Shown: piece after piece, positions 8,201-17,962 of the stretch | Layout of the letters: each line of letters begins with the position of its first letter | How positions within the stretch are numbered: position 1 is the stretch's first letter | From: Chryseobacterium gleum | GTDB taxonomy: Bacteria; Bacteroidota; Bacteroidia; Flavobacteriales; Weeksellaceae | Assembly: GCF_900636535.1 (NCBI RefSeq) | Contig: NZ_LR134289.1 | Location: 5,542,923-5,606,922 of the forward strand | Length of the DNA stretch: 64,000 bases | Reading direction: 5' to 3' | Position numbers and translations under genes: made by a program | Notes under the pieces: generated by a model | What the model was told of the DNA's origin: nothing | What the model saw: only the letters and a program-made list of their open reading frames with translations | Database searches by the model: none

Positions 8201-9129
8201 ATGTCCGCTGAAAAATCCAGTCTGCACACAAGAAACCTGCATCGTAATCCCTATGATTTTGATCAGCTTATTTCTTGTGTGCCGGAACTGAAACACTATG
8301 TTTTCACAAATGCTTATCAGACGGTAACCATTAATTTCAGCATTCCAAAAGCAGTCAAACTGCTCAATAAAGCTTTACTCTTACATTTTTATCATATTAA
8401 AGGCTGGGATATTCCGGACACCAATCTTTGTCCACCCATTCCGGGAAGAGCAGATTATGTTCATTATATTGCCGATCTCTTAGCAGAACAGCTTGATGAA
8501 ATTCCCACAGGTAATTCTGTAAAAGGTCTGGATATAGGGACAGGTGCCAATCTTGTCTATCCTTTAATCAGTCACAGATCTTATGGCTGGACGATGATGG
8601 GAACAGATATTAATCAGGATTCTTTGAAAAATGCTCAGCATATTTTAGATCAAAACCCGGATCTGTCTTCCGTTATTCAGCTGAAAAGTCAACCTGATGC
8701 AGACCATATCTTTGTCAATATGATCAAACCTGAAGACAGATTAACTTTACAATGTGCAATCCTCCTTTTCATGATTCTGAGGAGTCTGCCATGAAAGGAA
8801 ATATCAGAAAAATGAAAAATCTTCATCAATCAAAGAAATCAAAACCTCTACTTAATTTCAGCGGCCAGCAGTCTGAGCTATGGTGTGAAGGTGGTGAACT
8901 GGCATTTATTACAAAGATGATTCACGAAAGTGCATTATTTTCAACACAGGTGCTTTGGTTTACCTGTTTGGTTTCTAAAAAAGATAATCTCAATAAACTG
9001 ACGAATCTTTTAAAGAAAGTAAAAGCTGCAGAAGTGAAAACCATCGATATGGCCCAGGGGCAAAAAATAAGCAGAATACTTGCCTGGACATTTATTCCTC
9101 AAAAAGATAGAAAAAGCTGGTTTATTTAA
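8201..9129 (+). pseudogene. rlmF: 23S rRNA m6A1618 methyltransferase, frameshifted
   Basis: Two overlapping frames together give one RlmF-like protein of about 309 residues, the normal family length. The first (8201-8794) has the N-terminal half with the SAM motif GLDIGTGANLVYPL. The second (8752-9129, plus upstream codons) has the catalytic NPPFHDSEE and the C-terminal half. One base appears missing near 8740-8746: AGATTAACTTTACAATG would read on into NPPF if one more T followed AGATT. Either the gene is broken or this is a sequencing error. Confidence 0.85.
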
Positions 9130-9240
9130 AATTCAAAGTCCAAGGTTCAAAGTTTAAGGTTATAGCACAATCATTCAAATCTGTAATCTTGCATTTCTAA
9201 ACACGTATCCCGAACCCAATATCCCGCATCTTTACCACTT
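9130..9240. repeat. degenerate G-then-C skewed intergenic repeat
   Basis: Begins with AAGTCCAAGGTTCAAAG-type words and ends with CCCGAACCCAATATCCCGC. The same two-part composition recurs at 29025, 34268, 45173 and 63300. No coding potential. Confidence 0.5.
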
Positions 9241-9263
9241 TTTAAAATTTCTTAAAAAAGCCA

Positions 9264-9294
9264 TTGACGGTCAAGTCAAAAATGCCTAAATTTG
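9264..9294 (+). promoter_or_regulatory. lysS promoter
   Basis: TTG at 9264-9266, a 20-base spacer, then TAAATTTG at 9287-9294: a full match to the flavobacterial TTG-N17-23-TAnnTTTG consensus. Transcription would start near 9300, about 17 bases before the lysS ATG. Confidence 0.75.
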
Positions 9295-9316
9295 TACGCT
9301 TTTAGAAAAATAAGAA

Positions 9317-11014
9317 ATGCAATTATCAGAACAAGAAATCATTAGAAGAGAAAAGCTGAACAAGCTTACTGAAATGGGGATTAATGCGTTCCCTGCGGAT
9401 GAGTATACAATTACAGATACTACAGAATCTATAAAACAGGATTTTTCTGAAAGTAAACAGGTAAAGATCGCTGGTAGATTGATGTCCCGCAGAATTCAGG
9501 GGAAAGCTTCTTTCGCAGAATTGCAGGATTCTAAAGGAAAAATTCAGGTTTATTTCAACAGAGATGAGATCTGTCCGGGTGAAGATAAAGAACTATATAA
9601 CGAAGTATACAAGCACCTTTTGGACATCGGTGATATTATCGGTATCGAAGGAGAATTGTTTACCACGCAGGTAGGAGAGAAGACTGTTTTAGTGAAAAAC
9701 TTTACGCTTCTTACAAAAGCTTTACGTCCTCTTCCTCAGGCTAAAACTGACGAATACGGAGTGGTACACGATGGCTTTACAGATCCTGAATTAAGATACA
9801 GACAGCGTTATGTAGATTTAACGGTAAATCCGCAGGTAAAAGAAATTTTTGTGAAGAGAACAAAATTGTTCAATGCCATGAGAACTTTCTTTAATGATGC
9901 AGGATATTTTGAAGTAGAAACTCCAATCCTGCAGTCGATTCCAGGGGGAGCAGCAGCAAAACCGTTTATCACGCACCATAATGCCTTGGATATTCCATTA
10001 TATTTAAGAATTGCCAACGAATTATATCTGAAGAGATTGATCGTAGGTGGTTTTGACGGAGTATATGAGTTCTCTAAAAACTTCAGAAACGAAGGAATGG
10101 ACAGAACCCACAACCCGGAATTTACCGCTATGGAAATCTATGTGGCTTACAAAGATTACAACTGGATGATGGATTTCACTGAGAAATTATTGGAATTCTG
10201 CGCGATCCAGGTAAATGGTACTACAAAAGCTACCTTTGGGGAACATGAAGTTGATTTCAAAGCGCCTTACCCAAGAGTTTCTATGACAGAAGCAATCCTG
10301 AAATTTACAGGTTTTGATATTACTGGAAAAACTGAGCAGGAATTATATGATTTTGCTAAGTCTATCGGTATTGAAGTGAATGAGACAATGGGTAAAGGAA
10401 AACTGATTGATGAGATTTTTGGTGAAAAATGTGAAGGAAACTTCATCCAGCCGACTTTCATTACAGATTATCCGATCGAAATGTCTCCATTAACAAAGAA
10501 ACACAGAAACAAAGAAGGCTTAACAGAGCGTTTTGAATTAATGGTGTGCGGTAAAGAAATCGCAAACGCTTATTCAGAGCTTAATGATCCTATCGATCAG
10601 AGAGAGCGTTTTGAAGCACAGATGGCATTATCTGAAAGAGGAGATGATGAAGCAATGTTTATCGATCAGGACTTCTTAAGAGCATTGGAATACGGTATGC
10701 CGCCAACTTCAGGATTAGGAATCGGAATGGACAGATTGATTATGTTCTTAACAAATAATGCATCGATTCAGGAAGTATTATTCTTCCCTCAGATGAGACC
10801 GGAAAAAGCTGCACCGCAGATTGAATTGGGTGAGGACGAAAAAGTAATCCTTGAAATCCTTAATTCTCAGGAAGAGCCGATGGCTTTGGCTGAAGTAAAA
10901 CAAAGAAGCCAGCTGTCCGGTAAAAAATGGGATAAAGCTTCCAAAACTTTGACAAAGAACAATATTGTGAAAGTTGAAAAAATTGACGAAAATCTTTTGA
11001 TGAAATTAGCTTAG
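9317..11014 (+). CDS. lysS: lysyl-tRNA synthetase, class II
   Basis: Charges tRNA-Lys. The N-terminal OB domain (KIAGRLMSRRIQGKASFAEL) binds the anticodon. The class II core shows motif 2 (NFRNEGMDRTHNPEFTAME) and motif 3 (GLGIGMDRLIMFL). At 565 residues it is about 65 longer than E. coli LysS. The extra C-terminal part after FPQMRPEK looks like a small winged-helix-like domain (EEPMALAEVKQRSQLSGKKW), as found in other Bacteroidota. Confidence 0.97.
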   Translation: MQLSEQEIIRREKLNKLTEMGINAFPADEYTITDTTESIKQDFSESKQVKIAGRLMSRRIQGKASFAELQDSKGKIQVYFNRDEICPGEDKELYNEVYKHLLDIGDIIGIEGELFTTQVGEKTVLVKNFTLLTKALRPLPQAKTDEYGVVHDGFTDPELRYRQRYVDLTVNPQVKEIFVKRTKLFNAMRTFFNDAGYFEVETPILQSIPGGAAAKPFITHHNALDIPLYLRIANELYLKRLIVGGFDGVYEFSKNFRNEGMDRTHNPEFTAMEIYVAYKDYNWMMDFTEKLLEFCAIQVNGTTKATFGEHEVDFKAPYPRVSMTEAILKFTGFDITGKTEQELYDFAKSIGIEVNETMGKGKLIDEIFGEKCEGNFIQPTFITDYPIEMSPLTKKHRNKEGLTERFELMVCGKEIANAYSELNDPIDQRERFEAQMALSERGDDEAMFIDQDFLRALEYGMPPTSGLGIGMDRLIMFLTNNASIQEVLFFPQMRPEKAAPQIELGEDEKVILEILNSQEEPMALAEVKQRSQLSGKKWDKASKTLTKNNIVKVEKIDENLLMKLA

Positions 11015-11038
11015 GATTTCTCAGAAAATATAAATAAA

Positions 11039-11070
11039 AAAGGTACAGTGCTATGCTGTACCTTTTTCTT
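11039..11070 (+). terminator. lysS terminator
   Basis: AGGTACAG-TGCTATG-CTGTACCT followed by TTTTC and more T. A near copy with the same stem ends gltD at 17433. Confidence 0.85.
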
Positions 11071-11279
11071 TTTTCAGCAGTAATTCCTTAAAGTAATCCG
11101 GTAATTGTCCGGTGTTAGCCTCAATAAAAAAATATACTTTATTATCTAATATTTATTTTTTTGCTGTATTCTTAATATTATGTTTATTTATTATTTTATT
11201 TTTTTAAGACAAAACTATGCTTTGAATGCTTTTTAATAAAATAAATGTAATTTAAATTCTTTAAGATTGTTCTTTTTAC

Positions 11280-11287
11280 TACATTTG
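11280..11287 (+). promoter_or_regulatory. gltB -7 box
   Basis: TACATTTG, 20 bases before the gltB ATG, matches TAnnTTTG. No TTG at proper spacing. The rest of the AT-rich 240-base gap before gltB shows nothing else. Confidence 0.45.
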
Positions 11288-11307
11288 ATATGAAAATGAA
11301 CATGTAG

Positions 11308-14300
11308 ATGAATACAACACGAAAAAAAAATCCAGAAAATTTTAAAAAAAATCAGGGTCTTTATGAACCTGAATTTGAATTTGATTCCTGCGGAGTTGGT
11401 TTTGTAGCGAACATTAAAGGAGTAAAAAGTTACAAGATTATAAGTGATGCTATTACCATGCTGGAGAACATGGAGCATCGTGGTGCTACCGGATATGAAA
11501 GTAATACCGGGGATGGTGCAGGGATACAAATCCAGATCCCCCATGAGCTTTTATATGATGAGGCATTAAACGTTGGAATAGATTTACCGGAATCTGGATA
11601 TTACGGTGTTGGAATGTTATTTTTTTCTCAGAATAATTTTATTCGGGAAGAATGTAAAGAGGTCATTGCACAGTCTGCAGATAAGTTACATCTTAAAATA
11701 TTAGGATATCGGCCTGTTCCGGTGAGTAATATTGATCTTGGAGATTTGGCAAAGAGTGTAGAACCTGTGATGGAGATGCTTTTTATTGAGCGTCCTTTTG
11801 ATGTGGATACTGAAAAAGATTTTGAGAGAAAGCTATTTATTTTTAAGAATTATATTTCTCATCAGATGACCAGTATTACAAATAATGATCCTATTGGGTT
11901 TTATGTAGCTTCTTTCTCCTGTAAAAAGCTTATTTATAAAGGCCAATTGAGAAGTATTCAGGTTCGGAATTATTTTAAAGACCTTACCAATCCTAAAATT
12001 CGTTCTGCATTTGGAATGGTACACTCCCGTTTTGCCACCAATACTTCACCTACATGGAGCCTGGCACAACCATTTAGGTTTTTAGCGCATAATGGTGAAA
12101 TCAATACTTTAGGGGGAAATCTTAATTGGTTGAGATCTTCTGAAAAAATGTTCCAAAGTCCATTTTTTACCCCTCAGGAAATGGATATGCTTCTTCCTTT
12201 AACAAAACCGGGGCAGTCAGATTCTTCATATCTCGATAATATGGTAGAGCTGCTGTACCATTCAGGACGGTCGCTTCCTCATACAATGATGATGCTGATA
12301 CCTGAAGCATGGGATGGCCATGAGCAGATGGAACATTACAAAAAAGATTTCTATGAGTTTCATGCTTGCTTGATGGAGCCTTGGGATGGGCCAGCATCCA
12401 TTTCGTTTACAGATGGCGATATAATAGGAGCTACTCTGGATAGAAACGGGCTTCGTCCCTCACGATATTGTATTACATCGGATGATTTGGTCATTATGGC
12501 ATCCGAATCAGGAGCATTATCTGTAGATTCTAAAAAAATAATTAAGAGAGGGCATCTTCAGCCGGGTAAAATGTTTCTTGTAGACATGAAAAAAGGAGTA
12601 ATCATCAGTGATGATGAATTAAAAAAAGAAATATGTACTTCAAAACCCTACCGTGAATGGTTGGACAGTATGAGGATTAATATCACCGAATTACCTAACC
12701 CTAAAATTCGGTTCAATAAACTTCAGACAGAAGATATTTTTAAGTATCAGAAGGCATTCGGATATTCCAGAGAAGATCTGGATGGAGTGATTAAAGAAAT
12801 GGCGTCTCACGGTAAAGAACCAATTGGATCAATGGGGTTTGATGCTCCTTTAGCTGTATTGAGTGAGAAGCCACAGCACTTAAGCTCATATTTCAAACAG
12901 TTATTTGCCCAGGTCACCAATCCACCGATAGATCCGATAAGGGAAAAACTGGTGATGTCTTTGACTACAATTATAGGAGGAAATGGCAATCTTTTAGAAG
13001 AGGATAAAAACTTTGCACATTCTATCAAACTGGACAACCCTGTTATTAATAATAATCAGCTTGAAAAATTAAGAAGTGTTGATACAGGTAGATTTCAAGC
13101 CAAAACGATTTATACTTATTTTAATGCAGGAGGAAAAGAAGGTGAACTAAAAAAAGCGATCGACAGGATTTGCAGGTATGCGGTAGATGCAGTAGACGAT
13201 GGGTTTGAGGTAATTATACTTTCGGATCGGTCACTGGATTCTCAGCATGCATCTATTCCTTCATTACTGGCATGTTCGGCAGTACACCATCATTTGATCA
13301 GAAAAGGTATCCGTAGAAAGATCGGCTTGGTAATGGAGGTTGGAGATGTTTGGGAGGTTCATCATTTTGCAACGTTATTAGGATTTGGAGCAACGGCAAT
13401 TAATCCTTATCTGGCATTGGCAAGTATCAGACAAATGTTTGATGATGGAGAATTTGAAGAAGAGGATTTACCAAGGCTAAAAGATAATTATAAAAAGGCG
13501 GTAGGAGATGGGCTTTTAAAGATCTTTTCTAAAATGGGAGTTTCCACCTTGCAATCTTATCATGGAGCACAAATTTTTGAAATTATAGGGTTGAATAAAC
13601 TAGTGGTCAATACGTGCTTTACAGGAGCTGTTTCCAGAATTGAAGGTATTGGATTTGATGAAATTGCGAAGGAAGCTTTGATAAAACATCAGGATGCATT
13701 CAGGGAAGATATGGAAAACTCATTACTGGATACAGGAGGTATTTACCGGTGGAGAAGTAATAATGAATATCATCAGTTTAATCCACAGTCCATTCACTTA
13801 CTTCAGCAGTCTGCCTGGAACAATGACTATGGTATTTTTAAAAAATATTCAAGACTTGTCAATCAGCAAATGGGTAAAGCCTCTCTATTGAGGGGATTAC
13901 TGGAATTTAAAAATGACAGAAAGCCTATTTCGTTGGAAGAAGTTGAACCCATAGAAAACATAATGAAACGTTTCGCAACAGGAGCAATGTCCTTTGGGTC
14001 TATTTCGTGGGAGGCACATACCACATTGGCAATTGCAATGAACAGGATAGGGGCAAAAAGTAATACAGGAGAAGGAGGAGAAGATGAAGCCAGATATACA
14101 CCTGACAAGAATGGAGATAATCTGCGTTCTTCCATTAAACAGGTTGCTTCCGGAAGATTTGGGGTTACTGCCAGATACCTTGCAGAAGCAGATGAAATCC
14201 AAATAAAGATGGCTCAGGGTGCTAAGCCGGGAGAAGGCGGGCAATTATCCGGGGATAAAGTGGATTCATGGATTGGTAAAACGAGACACTCGACACCTGG

Positions 14301-15837
14301 CGTTGGACTGATTTCTCCGCCGCCACATCATGATATTTATTCTATTGAAGATTTAGCTCAGCTTATCTTTGATTTAAAAAATGCTAATCGCCATGCCCGG
14401 TTATCGGTGAAGTTGGTTTCAAAAGCAGGAGTAGGAACTATAGCTTCGGGGGTTGCAAAGGCAAAAGCAGATCATATTCTGATTTCGGGATATGATGGAG
14501 GTACAGGCGCATCACCTTTAGGCTCAATCCGTCATACCGGTTTGCCTTGGGAGCTTGGATTGGCTGAAACACATCAGACTTTGATTAAAAATAAACTGAG
14601 ACAAAGAGTTACTCTGCAGGTTGACGGGCAGATGAAAACAGGACGTGATTTGGCTATAGCTACTTTGTTAGGAGCAGAAGAGTGGGGAATTGCTACTTCT
14701 GCGCTCATTGTTGAAGGCTGTATATTGATGAGGAAATGTCATTTGAATACTTGTCCAGTAGGAATTGCCACTCAAAAGGAAGAATTAAGAAAAAAATTTA
14801 AGGGAAAAGCTGAACACCTGGTGAACTATTTTAAATTTCTTGCAATGGAAGTTCGTGAGATTATGGCTAATTTAGGTTTCAGGACCATTGATGAAATGGT
14901 AGGGCAGTCTCAATGTCTTGAAAGAAAAACAGATATTACCTTCTGGAAACATCAAAGGATAGACCTAAGCAGGATTCTTTATAAAATAGAAACCGATTTG
15001 CCGGTAATTAAATCTGAAGAACAGGATGCTGGGCTGGATCATTCTATTTCCTGGAAAATGGTTGAAGCGGCTCAATACGCCCTTCAGAATAATACATCGA
15101 TGGAAGCCGAATTTGATATAAAAAATACGGATCGTACAGTTGGTACTATTCTTTCCCATGAATTAACCAAAATTTATAAGTCTGAGGGAATGAATGAACA
15201 TTCATTACTATTTAATTTTAAAGGAACCGCAGGGCAAAGCTTTGGAGCATTTTGTAATAAAGGGATAACTATGCGTCTGGAAGGAGATGCTAATGATTAT
15301 TTAGGGAAAGGGCTTTCTGGTGCACAGCTGATTATTTTTCCGCATAAAGAGGCTATTATCCGTGCCAATGAAAATAGTATTGTTGGTAATGTTGCTTTAT
15401 ATGGAGCCACTTCTGGAAAGGTATTTATCAATGGCATAGCAGGAGAGCGTTTTGCCGTTCGGAATTCCGGAGCTACTGCAGTTGTAGAAGGAATTGGTGA
15501 TCATGGATGTGAATATATGACTGGAGGGAAAGTTATTGTCCTGGGAGGAGTCGGAAGAAATTTTGGCGCAGGAATGAGCGGAGGTATTGCTTATGTATGG
15601 GATGTAAATAAAACCTTAGAATATCATTTTAATCCTGATATGGCGGATCTGGAATCTATTACAGAGGATGATAAAGAATCGATCTTTAATCTGATCAGGG
15701 AACATTTTGAAAATACAGGAAGCACATTGGCAGAATATATAATAAGTGATTGGGATAACAGTTGTAAGCACTTTACGAAAGTGTATCCGAGAGAATATAA
15801 GAAAGTGATTGAAAACCAGATAAATGATATTACGTAA
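11308..15837 (+). CDS. gltB: glutamate synthase large subunit
   Basis: Transfers the amide nitrogen of glutamine to 2-oxoglutarate to give two glutamates. The 1509-residue protein has a 27-residue propeptide before Cys28 (CGVGFVANIKG), which becomes the N-terminal nucleophile of the amidotransferase domain. The FMN synthase domain carries KPGEGGQLSGDKV, and the 3Fe-4S cysteines lie in CHLNTCPVGIAT. The C-terminal GXGXG beta-helix domain has GDHGCEYMTGGKV and GRNFGAGMSGG. Stop and gltD start overlap (TAATG). Confidence 0.97.
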   Translation: MNTTRKKNPENFKKNQGLYEPEFEFDSCGVGFVANIKGVKSYKIISDAITMLENMEHRGATGYESNTGDGAGIQIQIPHELLYDEALNVGIDLPESGYYGVGMLFFSQNNFIREECKEVIAQSADKLHLKILGYRPVPVSNIDLGDLAKSVEPVMEMLFIERPFDVDTEKDFERKLFIFKNYISHQMTSITNNDPIGFYVASFSCKKLIYKGQLRSIQVRNYFKDLTNPKIRSAFGMVHSRFATNTSPTWSLAQPFRFLAHNGEINTLGGNLNWLRSSEKMFQSPFFTPQEMDMLLPLTKPGQSDSSYLDNMVELLYHSGRSLPHTMMMLIPEAWDGHEQMEHYKKDFYEFHACLMEPWDGPASISFTDGDIIGATLDRNGLRPSRYCITSDDLVIMASESGALSVDSKKIIKRGHLQPGKMFLVDMKKGVIISDDELKKEICTSKPYREWLDSMRINITELPNPKIRFNKLQTEDIFKYQKAFGYSREDLDGVIKEMASHGKEPIGSMGFDAPLAVLSEKPQHLSSYFKQLFAQVTNPPIDPIREKLVMSLTTIIGGNGNLLEEDKNFAHSIKLDNPVINNNQLEKLRSVDTGRFQAKTIYTYFNAGGKEGELKKAIDRICRYAVDAVDDGFEVIILSDRSLDSQHASIPSLLACSAVHHHLIRKGIRRKIGLVMEVGDVWEVHHFATLLGFGATAINPYLALASIRQMFDDGEFEEEDLPRLKDNYKKAVGDGLLKIFSKMGVSTLQSYHGAQIFEIIGLNKLVVNTCFTGAVSRIEGIGFDEIAKEALIKHQDAFREDMENSLLDTGGIYRWRSNNEYHQFNPQSIHLLQQSAWNNDYGIFKKYSRLVNQQMGKASLLRGLLEFKNDRKPISLEEVEPIENIMKRFATGAMSFGSISWEAHTTLAIAMNRIGAKSNTGEGGEDEARYTPDKNGDNLRSSIKQVASGRFGVTARYLAEADEIQIKMAQGAKPGEGGQLSGDKVDSWIGKTRHSTPGVGLISPPPHHDIYSIEDLAQLIFDLKNANRHARLSVKLVSKAGVGTIASGVAKAKADHILISGYDGGTGASPLGSIRHTGLPWELGLAETHQTLIKNKLRQRVTLQVDGQMKTGRDLAIATLLGAEEWGIATSALIVEGCILMRKCHLNTCPVGIATQKEELRKKFKGKAEHLVNYFKFLAMEVREIMANLGFRTIDEMVGQSQCLERKTDITFWKHQRIDLSRILYKIETDLPVIKSEEQDAGLDHSISWKMVEAAQYALQNNTSMEAEFDIKNTDRTVGTILSHELTKIYKSEGMNEHSLLFNFKGTAGQSFGAFCNKGITMRLEGDANDYLGKGLSGAQLIIFPHKEAIIRANENSIVGNVALYGATSGKVFINGIAGERFAVRNSGATAVVEGIGDHGCEYMTGGKVIVLGGVGRNFGAGMSGGIAYVWDVNKTLEYHFNPDMADLESITEDDKESIFNLIREHFENTGSTLAEYIISDWDNSCKHFTKVYPREYKKVIENQINDIT

Positions 15838-17273
15838 TGGGGAAGATAGATGGATTTTTATTATATGAGAGGGAACTTCCTTCTAAACTGGATGTTGAAA
15901 AGAGACTTAAGGATTATAAGGAATTTATTCAGAAGCCTTCTGATGAGCAGTTGAATTGTCAATCGGCAAGATGTATGGATTGCGGAGTTCCGTTTTGCCA
16001 GAGTGGTTGCCCGCTGGGAAATCTCATTCCTGAGTTTAATGAAGCCGTATATAAAAAACAATGGCAAAAAGCATATCAGATTTTAATAGCTACAAATAAT
16101 TTTCCTGAGTTTACCGGAAGAATTTGTCCTGCTCCCTGCGAAAGTGCATGTGTGTTGGGAATTAACGACAAGGCCGTTACCATTGAGGAAATAGAAAAGA
16201 ATATTATAGAAATAGCTTTCGAGAAAGGTTTTGCCAAGCCAAGACTTCCCAAGCTGAAAACAGATAAAAAGGTTGCGGTAGTAGGTTCCGGACCTGCCGG
16301 ATTGGCGGCAGCATATCAATTGAACCAGATGGGATATAGTACTACAGTTTTTGAAAGAGATCCTGAAATAGGAGGATTATTAAGGTTTGGAATACCGGAT
16401 TTTAAATTGGATAAAAATATTGTAGAACGCAGAGTTCAGTGGATGAAGGAAGAAGGAGTTGAATTTTGTACCGGAATTAACGTTGGTGTTAATTATGCTG
16501 TAGAAGAATTGAACCGCAATTTTGATGCAATTGTATTGGCAACAGGAAGCACTGTTCCCAAAGATCTGGTCATTCCCAACAGGGATGCAAAAGGTATTTA
16601 TTTCGCAATGGATTTTCTTAAACAAAGTAATAAAAAAGTAAGCGGGATTCCTTTTGAAGAAGAAGAAATTAATACGAAAGGAAAAAAAGTAGTGGTCATA
16701 GGAGGTGGAGATACAGGGTCCGATTGTATAGGAACTTCTAACCGTCAGGGAGCAGAAATTGTATACCAGATTTATTATAAACCTATGCAACCAACAGAAC
16801 GGGATGAAACGATGCCATGGCCCACTTATCCTGCGCTACTGCAGATTACTTCCTCCCATGAGGAGGGTTGTGATCGTATGTGGTCTGTGAATTCAAAAGA
16901 ATTTGTGAAAGATGAACATGGAAACCTGAAAGGAATTCGCCTGGTGGAAGCAGAATGGACTAAAGATTCTGATGAAGGAAAATGGAATTTATATACTGAA
17001 AAACCAGCATCTGAATTTGTACTCGAATGTGATATTATTTTTATTGCCTTAGGATATACGCATGTTGAGCATAAAGGGCTGGTTGAAGCATTAGATATTC
17101 ACCTGGATCCAAAAGGGAACTTAATCGGAAATAATAAAGAATATAAAACCAATCAGGATAAAATTTTCACCTGTGGTGATGCCCGGAGAGGACAAAGTCT
17201 TGTAGTATGGGCTATTGCGGAAGGCAGACAATGCGCAGAGAAAATTGATGAATTTTTTAAAAATAAATCATGA
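15837..17273 (+). CDS. gltD: glutamate synthase small subunit
   Basis: Passes electrons from NADPH through FAD and Fe-S centres to GltB. The 478-residue protein has N-terminal cysteine clusters (CMDCGVPFCQSGCPLGN and RICPAPCESAC), an FAD site VVGSGPAGLAAAYQL, an NADPH site VIGGGDTGSDCIG, and the closing FAD motif TCGDARRGQSLVVWAIAEGR. It is translationally coupled to gltB. Confidence 0.97.
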   Translation: MGKIDGFLLYERELPSKLDVEKRLKDYKEFIQKPSDEQLNCQSARCMDCGVPFCQSGCPLGNLIPEFNEAVYKKQWQKAYQILIATNNFPEFTGRICPAPCESACVLGINDKAVTIEEIEKNIIEIAFEKGFAKPRLPKLKTDKKVAVVGSGPAGLAAAYQLNQMGYSTTVFERDPEIGGLLRFGIPDFKLDKNIVERRVQWMKEEGVEFCTGINVGVNYAVEELNRNFDAIVLATGSTVPKDLVIPNRDAKGIYFAMDFLKQSNKKVSGIPFEEEEINTKGKKVVVIGGGDTGSDCIGTSNRQGAEIVYQIYYKPMQPTERDETMPWPTYPALLQITSSHEEGCDRMWSVNSKEFVKDEHGNLKGIRLVEAEWTKDSDEGKWNLYTEKPASEFVLECDIIFIALGYTHVEHKGLVEALDIHLDPKGNLIGNNKEYKTNQDKIFTCGDARRGQSLVVWAIAEGRQCAEKIDEFFKNKS

Positions 17274-17432
17274 AATAATCTGAATCCTGATTAGGTTATT
17301 TAAGAAAATTAGATGGGCAGCTGAAAGTAGGAAGTAGATAATTTTATATAGCTTCGAGCCTTTAATCCCGAATTTATTTTCTGTAATGGCCAATGAGGCA
17401 CCAGACAAAATTGATAAAGAATTAAAAATAGA

Positions 17433-17466
17433 AGGTACAGAGTTATTCTGTACCTTTTTCTTTTTT
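17433..17466. terminator. gltD terminator overlapping the end of the opposing gene
   Basis: AGGTACAG-AGTTATT-CTGTACCT then TTTTTCTTTTTT. The hairpin contains the stop codon of the convergent ClbS-like gene (17443-17445). The minus strand has a weaker T-run after it, so it may serve both genes. Its right half and T-tract match the lysS terminator for about 20 bases. Confidence 0.8.
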
Positions 17467-17958
17467 CCATTTCCGGAGCTGTATTCTAAAATTTTTAAAA
17501 GGAGCAACTGTATTGATATGTATCCATTTCCATACGGGCCATTTAGCGGGTGTTGTTGCCCATTTCCTTTGTTCAGGTTCAAACAGGATTTTATCATCAA
17601 GGCCTTCAATCCATTTTATAATTTCATCGACTTGCTTTTGTAAGAGATCTCTTTGGTCTGCCAGACTATAGGAGCTATATTGCTCATAGAAAGACTGATA
17701 TAATCCTTTTAAATTATTCCATTTATATTCAGGGGCAGGTGTTTTTACTTCCTTTCCTTTCTTTTCATCAGCTTCCCACTGTAGGAGCAGTTGGGTCCAG
17801 CCAATCTGATAGGATATATTCTGGGCTGGTGTTTTATCAACCCCTACTTTTAGCCAATCTTTTTCCTTTTCTTTAATATCATCGAATTCCTTGTTGTAAA
17901 GAAGGAACCTTTTTTTAATTTCTTCAATAAGTTCAGTTTTGTCTTTATAACCTTTCAT
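17443..17958 (-). CDS. ClbS/DfsB-family (DUF1706) four-helix protein
   Basis: A 171-residue soluble protein. The pattern DKTPAQNISYQIGWTQLLL, QWEADEKKGKE, PEYKWNNLKGLYQSFYEQY and WPVWKWIHINTVAPFKNFR matches the ClbS/DfsB family. Its founder, ClbS, protects colibactin producers by hydrolysing the toxin's cyclopropane. No biosynthetic cluster is nearby, so the job here is unknown. It follows the cyd genes by 4 bases and may be cotranscribed with them. Confidence 0.8.
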   Translation of the reverse strand: MKGYKDKTELIEEIKKRFLLYNKEFDDIKEKEKDWLKVGVDKTPAQNISYQIGWTQLLLQWEADEKKGKEVKTPAPEYKWNNLKGLYQSFYEQYSSYSLADQRDLLQKQVDEIIKWIEGLDDKILFEPEQRKWATTPAKWPVWKWIHINTVAPFKNFRIQLRKWKKEKGTE

Positions 17959-17962
17959 AGTG

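Noticed and set aside
13694..14244. Antisense ORFs inside gltB
   Set aside because: Opposite-strand shadows of a strongly conserved coding sequence.
17268..17643. Short ORFs on both strands between gltD and the ClbS-like gene
   Set aside because: They run through the terminator hairpin or overlap well-supported genes, and show no recognisable domain or start context.
17443..17958. ClbS-like gene as part of a genotoxin cluster
   Set aside because: No polyketide or peptide synthase genes lie nearby; neighbours are housekeeping oxidase and glutamate synthase genes.
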